From Patescibacteria group bacterium (lineage in GTDB: Bacteria > Patescibacteriota > Microgenomatia > UBA10105), in the NCBI GenBank assembly GCA_003524845.1, contig DQGR01000060.1:326-14754 (forward strand): DNA of 14,429 nt, written 5' to 3'. Below are positions 11,722-14,429 of this stretch, in pieces. The notes under the pieces were generated by a model. The model was given only the letters and a program-made list of their open reading frames with translations, was not told where the DNA came from and did not search any database. Positions within the stretch are counted from its first letter, which is position 1; each line of letters begins with the position of its first letter. Made by a program: the position numbers and the translations under genes.

Positions 11722-11747
11722 AAGAAGCGGCCCGTGAGCCGCTTCTT
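11722..11747 (-). terminator. Strong hairpin between the prepilin gene and pilD
   Basis: A perfect 10-bp stem, AAGAAGCGGC with GCCGCTTCTT, around a 6-base loop, 24 bp past the prepilin stop at 11771. The U-tract on the minus strand is short (the stem ends CTTCTTT), so it may work as a terminator or as an RNA-stabilising end for an abundant pilin mRNA. Confidence 0.65.
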
Positions 11748-11770
11748 AAGTATAGTTTCTAAACTACAGA

Positions 11771-12283
11771 TTACCGTGCACACCAGAAACATCCTATACC
11801 AGTTGTAATAGTACACACTGAAGAGCCTACATTGTCTGAGTAGAGGGCTGTATAATTAGTCCTCTCTGCTTTTGATTCCGGTGCAAAACAGACTGTAACA
11901 TCTCCCGTCGCCGCAGTACCGTTAACAAATAATAAAACGCCAACAGTAGTAATTGCGCTTTGAAAACTGGATTTGAGTTCTCCAGCTGTTTGCATATTAG
12001 TAATCATGGCAGTAACAGCAGCATTAGTCATATTTGCAGCAGCCGGTACAGTCCCAGCCAACCAAGCTGGTTGACCTCGCACCGCAAAGAAACGACTTGA
12101 GGCTTGCTGAAATTCAACTGCGATCCGCTTTTTATTGGTATCATTACCTTTTTTAAGTTGTTCTAGCGGATCAACTGCAGCCAGTAAACCTACCGCCAAT
12201 ATACCAATAATTCCGATAACAATTAAAAGTTCGATGAGGGTAAAACCTCGTGTTGAGTGATTCATATGTTTGGGCATAAACAT
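11771..12283 (-). CDS. Type IV prepilin, probable major pilin
   Basis: A 170-residue protein with leader MFMPKHMNHSTRG and mature start FTLIELLIVIGIIGILAVGL, a textbook type IV pilin helix with Glu at +5. The helix is followed by DPLEQLKKGNDTNKKR and an Ala/Thr-rich globular domain ending in a small cysteine group (CTITTGIGCFWC). A strong Shine-Dalgarno (AGGAGG, 12291-12296 on the plus strand as CCTCCT) with a 7-base gap selects ATG 12283 and excludes an in-frame ATG at 12301. The gene stands alone between pilC and pilD, with its own ribosome site and a strong terminator hairpin. This fits high independent expression and suggests that it is the main pilus subunit. Confidence 0.85.
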   Translation of the reverse strand: MFMPKHMNHSTRGFTLIELLIVIGIIGILAVGLLAAVDPLEQLKKGNDTNKKRIAVEFQQASSRFFAVRGQPAWLAGTVPAAANMTNAAVTAMITNMQTAGELKSSFQSAITTVGVLLFVNGTAATGDVTVCFAPESKAERTNYTALYSDNVGSSVCTITTGIGCFWCAR

Positions 12284-12290
12284 AAGTTCA

Positions 12291-12296
12291 CCTCCT
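12291..12296 (-). promoter_or_regulatory. Strong Shine-Dalgarno of the probable major pilin
   Basis: AGGAGG in an AAAGGAGGTGA context, the best ribosome binding site seen in the window, 7 bases before ATG 12283. The gap up to pilC (12302-12376) holds AT-rich DNA with no promoter I would defend. Confidence 0.75.
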
Positions 12297-12376
12297 TTCA
12301 ATTGTTTGCGTTAAAATTTTTATGATCATTTGGACATTCAATAAACGCATATGTTGAAGGAATGCTTCAGATTTAC

Positions 12377-13582
12377 CTAAAAACTACTGGTTAACTGGTA
12401 AATCGGTGTAATAATCGCAAATACGATAAAGCCGACACCTACTCCTAAAATAACCATGATAATTGGCTCAATTGCGGTTGTCAATCCTTTGACCACATGG
12501 TCAGTTTCGCTTTCAAAATAAGTTGATAGTTTAATCAGTGATTCATCCATTTTACCCGTCTCTTCGCCGACTTTGACCATTTGCACGAGTATCGCCGGAA
12601 AAATCTGGTATTGTGCAAAAAGTTGCCCCAAAGGCAGGCCTTTTTCGACTTTTTTAGTGATATCTTTCAGCGCGTCTTTAAAATAAATATTGTCTACGGC
12701 TTCAATCAAAATGTTGAGCGCATCCAAGATATGCACTCCGGCGCCGACTAATAACCCAAGCGTCCGGGTAAACTCAACCAGAATCATTTCCTGTAGCAAA
12801 CGGCCAAACAGGGGCAGGCGAAGTAGTAATCCATCCCACACCCGTTTACCAACCGGTCCCTTTTTCCATTTTGCAAACGCGTAACCCCCGCCCAAAAATA
12901 AAATCAGTACTAGCCACCAGAAGCGGACGCTAAAATCTGACATCCCTTGCAGGATTCTGGTTGCCAGGGGCAAATCCTGCCCAAAGTCTACATACAGTTC
13001 CGTGAGCTTTGGCACCACCACAATCATCAGGATGGCAAACACGACTACCATGGTCGAGACGATAATTGCCGGATACACGAGTGCGCTTCTAATTTTGCTG
13101 CGAAACTCCAGATCTTTTTCCAGGTTTTCAGCCAGCCGAGCCAGCACCTTATCGAGTTTTCCTGATGATTCACCGGCGTGAACTAATGCAATATAGGTAG
13201 TTGAAAACTGACGGGGATATTTTTTCAGCGCGTTCGCCAGATTTCCGCCGCCTTGCAGATCGCGATATATCCCGTTTAATAGTTCAATCACCGCCGGATT
13301 TACCGATTGCCGTTTGAGTAAGTTGATTGCTTCCGGCACCTGCAGTCCGGCAATAATCATGGTAGATAATTGCCGGGTGATATTTACAATATCAGTAAAA
13401 CGGACGCGGCGAAACCTGCTTAACGAAAACACTATTTGCCCCTGTTTTATTTCACTTAATCTGACCAGAAACAAAGAACGTTCACGAATTAAATTAGCCG
13501 CCTCCCGTTCGTTATTGGCTTCGACCCGACCTGAAACGCTCTTACCGAGATTGTCACGCGCATTGTAACTGTACAGTGGCAT
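12377..13582 (-). CDS. pilC: PilC/GspF-family inner membrane platform protein
   Basis: A 401-residue type IV pilus platform protein, normal length for the family. It has the N-terminal MPLYSYNARDNLGKSVSGRV and two tandem T2SSF domains, each with its typical motif: VHAGESSGKLDKVL near the end of the first amphipathic part and VKVGEETGKMDESL in the second. There are three transmembrane segments (about 168-195, 218-236 and 372-395). It couples the cytoplasmic ATPases to pilin extraction and insertion. It lies 16 bases after pilT on the same strand, so the two are likely cotranscribed. No N-terminal oddity or truncation is seen. Confidence 0.95.
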   Translation of the reverse strand: MPLYSYNARDNLGKSVSGRVEANNEREAANLIRERSLFLVRLSEIKQGQIVFSLSRFRRVRFTDIVNITRQLSTMIIAGLQVPEAINLLKRQSVNPAVIELLNGIYRDLQGGGNLANALKKYPRQFSTTYIALVHAGESSGKLDKVLARLAENLEKDLEFRSKIRSALVYPAIIVSTMVVVFAILMIVVVPKLTELYVDFGQDLPLATRILQGMSDFSVRFWWLVLILFLGGGYAFAKWKKGPVGKRVWDGLLLRLPLFGRLLQEMILVEFTRTLGLLVGAGVHILDALNILIEAVDNIYFKDALKDITKKVEKGLPLGQLFAQYQIFPAILVQMVKVGEETGKMDESLIKLSTYFESETDHVVKGLTTAIEPIIMVILGVGVGFIVFAIITPIYQLTSSF

Positions 13583-13598
13583 AATTGGACAGCCTTTT

Positions 13599-14429
13599 TT
13601 AACTGGTTGAAAATTGCCGGATCAATTCTTCCGGCCGGATCGAATATTCTTTTGCGGTATCCAAGTCAATTTTGCCCGCCTTGACGAGTTGAGTGAGTGA
13701 AGTCTCCATCAGCTGCATCCCCATTTCCCCGGAGGTTTGGATGATATTATCAATCAAATGCGTTTTTCCCTCCCGGATCGTGGTTTGCACCGCCGGAGTG
13801 GCCATCAGAATTTCAATTGCCGGAACTCTACCGCCCCCAATTTGCGGCAGTAACCGTTGGGAAAGTACGCCTTCAAGCGTCGCCGCTAGCTGCAGACGAA
13901 TTTGTGATTGCTGGTTTTCCGGAAAGACATCGACAATCCGGTCAATGGTTTGTGCTGCTGAGTTAGTATGCAATGTCGCAAACACCAGATGTCCGGTTTC
14001 GGCAATCGTGAGGGCCGCAGCAATAGTTTCATAATCGCGCATTTCACCAATGAGTACGACATCCGGATCCTCCCGCAAGACGCTGCGCAACGCCACATTC
14101 CATGAATAGGTATCGGTGTGCATCTCCCGCTGCGAAATAATCGACCTACCCTTGGGGTACATGTACTCAATCGGGTCTTCGATAGTAATGATGTGCGTCT
14201 CGCGCGAATTATTTATTTCATTAATAATTGCGGCCAGTGTCGTTGATTTTCCGTGCCCAGTGGGACCGGTGACCAGAATAAAGCCCTGGCGTAAGTTGAC
14301 GAAATCGTGATAGAGTTTTGGTAAACCGAGCTCTTCCACGTTGCGGATCTTCTGTGGTAAATAGCGCAGTGCCGCAGCCATTGATCCCCGTTGAAAGTAG
14401 ACGTTTATCCGGAAACGGGCATCACCTAA
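13599..14429 (-). CDS. pilT: PilT-type pilus retraction ATPase, 5' end outside the window
   Basis: The frame is open to the window edge; 276 residues are visible. The first residues read LGDARFRINVYFQRGS, a typical late N-terminal domain sequence of PilT, so roughly the first quarter is missing. Visible motifs are Walker A GPTGHGKST, the Asp box IEDPIEYMY, Walker B DVVLIGEMRD and the His box TGHLVFATLHTNSAAQ. The C-terminal IRPEELIRQF stands near the place where the retraction motif AIRNLIRE occurs in classical PilT, but does not match it closely. The protein powers pilus disassembly; a PilU- or PilT2-like role is also possible. pilC follows 16 bases downstream. Confidence 0.93.
   Translation of the reverse strand, partial: LGDARFRINVYFQRGSMAAALRYLPQKIRNVEELGLPKLYHDFVNLRQGFILVTGPTGHGKSTTLAAIINEINNSRETHIITIEDPIEYMYPKGRSIISQREMHTDTYSWNVALRSVLREDPDVVLIGEMRDYETIAAALTIAETGHLVFATLHTNSAAQTIDRIVDVFPENQQSQIRLQLAATLEGVLSQRLLPQIGGGRVPAIEILMATPAVQTTIREGKTHLIDNIIQTSGEMGMQLMETSLTQLVKAGKIDLDTAKEYSIRPEELIRQFSTS

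Noticed and set aside
11722..11747. Hairpin as an attachment site or origin element
   Set aside because: Its position just past the prepilin stop and before the next gene fits a terminator or mRNA end; nothing else supports integration here.

Overview
The window looks like part of a small-genome Candidate Phyla Radiation (Patescibacteria) bacterium, most likely of the Microgenomates type. This is inferred from compact, moderately AT-rich DNA, short overlapping genes, a streamlined type IV pilus cluster, and short repeats (a Leu-Pro-Ala-Gly-Arg-Gln-Gly-coding palindrome, a heptamer tandem repeat) of a kind I associate with that group. The genetic code looks standard: TGA, TAA and TAG all end genes.

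Left third (1-5722): a dense array of small nucleotidyltransferase toxin-antitoxin-like modules. Three families each occur twice: A = DUF6922-like small protein + AbiEii nucleotidyltransferase (1-833 and 4821-5722); B = MntA-type antitoxin + HepT (865-1742 and 3008-3842); C = HEPN + MNT (2699-2014 on the minus strand, and 4093-4773). One B toxin gene has a nonsense codon and one C toxin gene is frameshifted. Between the modules lie three truncated copies of the 3' end of the O-antigen ABC ATPase gene wzt (1749-1996, 2743-2940, 3847-4020), all on the minus strand. The complete wzt sits at 5730-6470, directly after the last module. The repeating layout is wzt 3' end, then TA cassette, then older wzt 3' end, then TA cassette. 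It suggests serial insertion of TA cassettes at the end of wzt, each insertion displacing the former gene end. No integrase or transposase is visible. Most cassettes start with a -10 box placed so close to the first start codon that the mRNA would be leaderless.

Middle (5730-8646): a polysaccharide export and synthesis block. On the minus strand are wzm (permease), an unidentified protein and wzt (ATPase). A divergent PglC/WcaJ-like sugar-phosphate transferase follows at 8029-8646. The gap between wzm and the transferase carries a 74-bp MITE-like inverted-repeat element. The expected role is to start glycan assembly on a lipid carrier and move the product across the membrane.

Right (8643-14429, all minus strand): a type IV pilus/competence cluster. 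In transcription order it is pilT (5' end outside the window), pilC, a prepilin with its own Shine-Dalgarno and terminator, the prepilin peptidase, and four further prepilin-like genes that overlap or nearly touch. Such pili are commonly linked to attachment and DNA uptake, which would fit the signs of repeated DNA acquisition in the left third.
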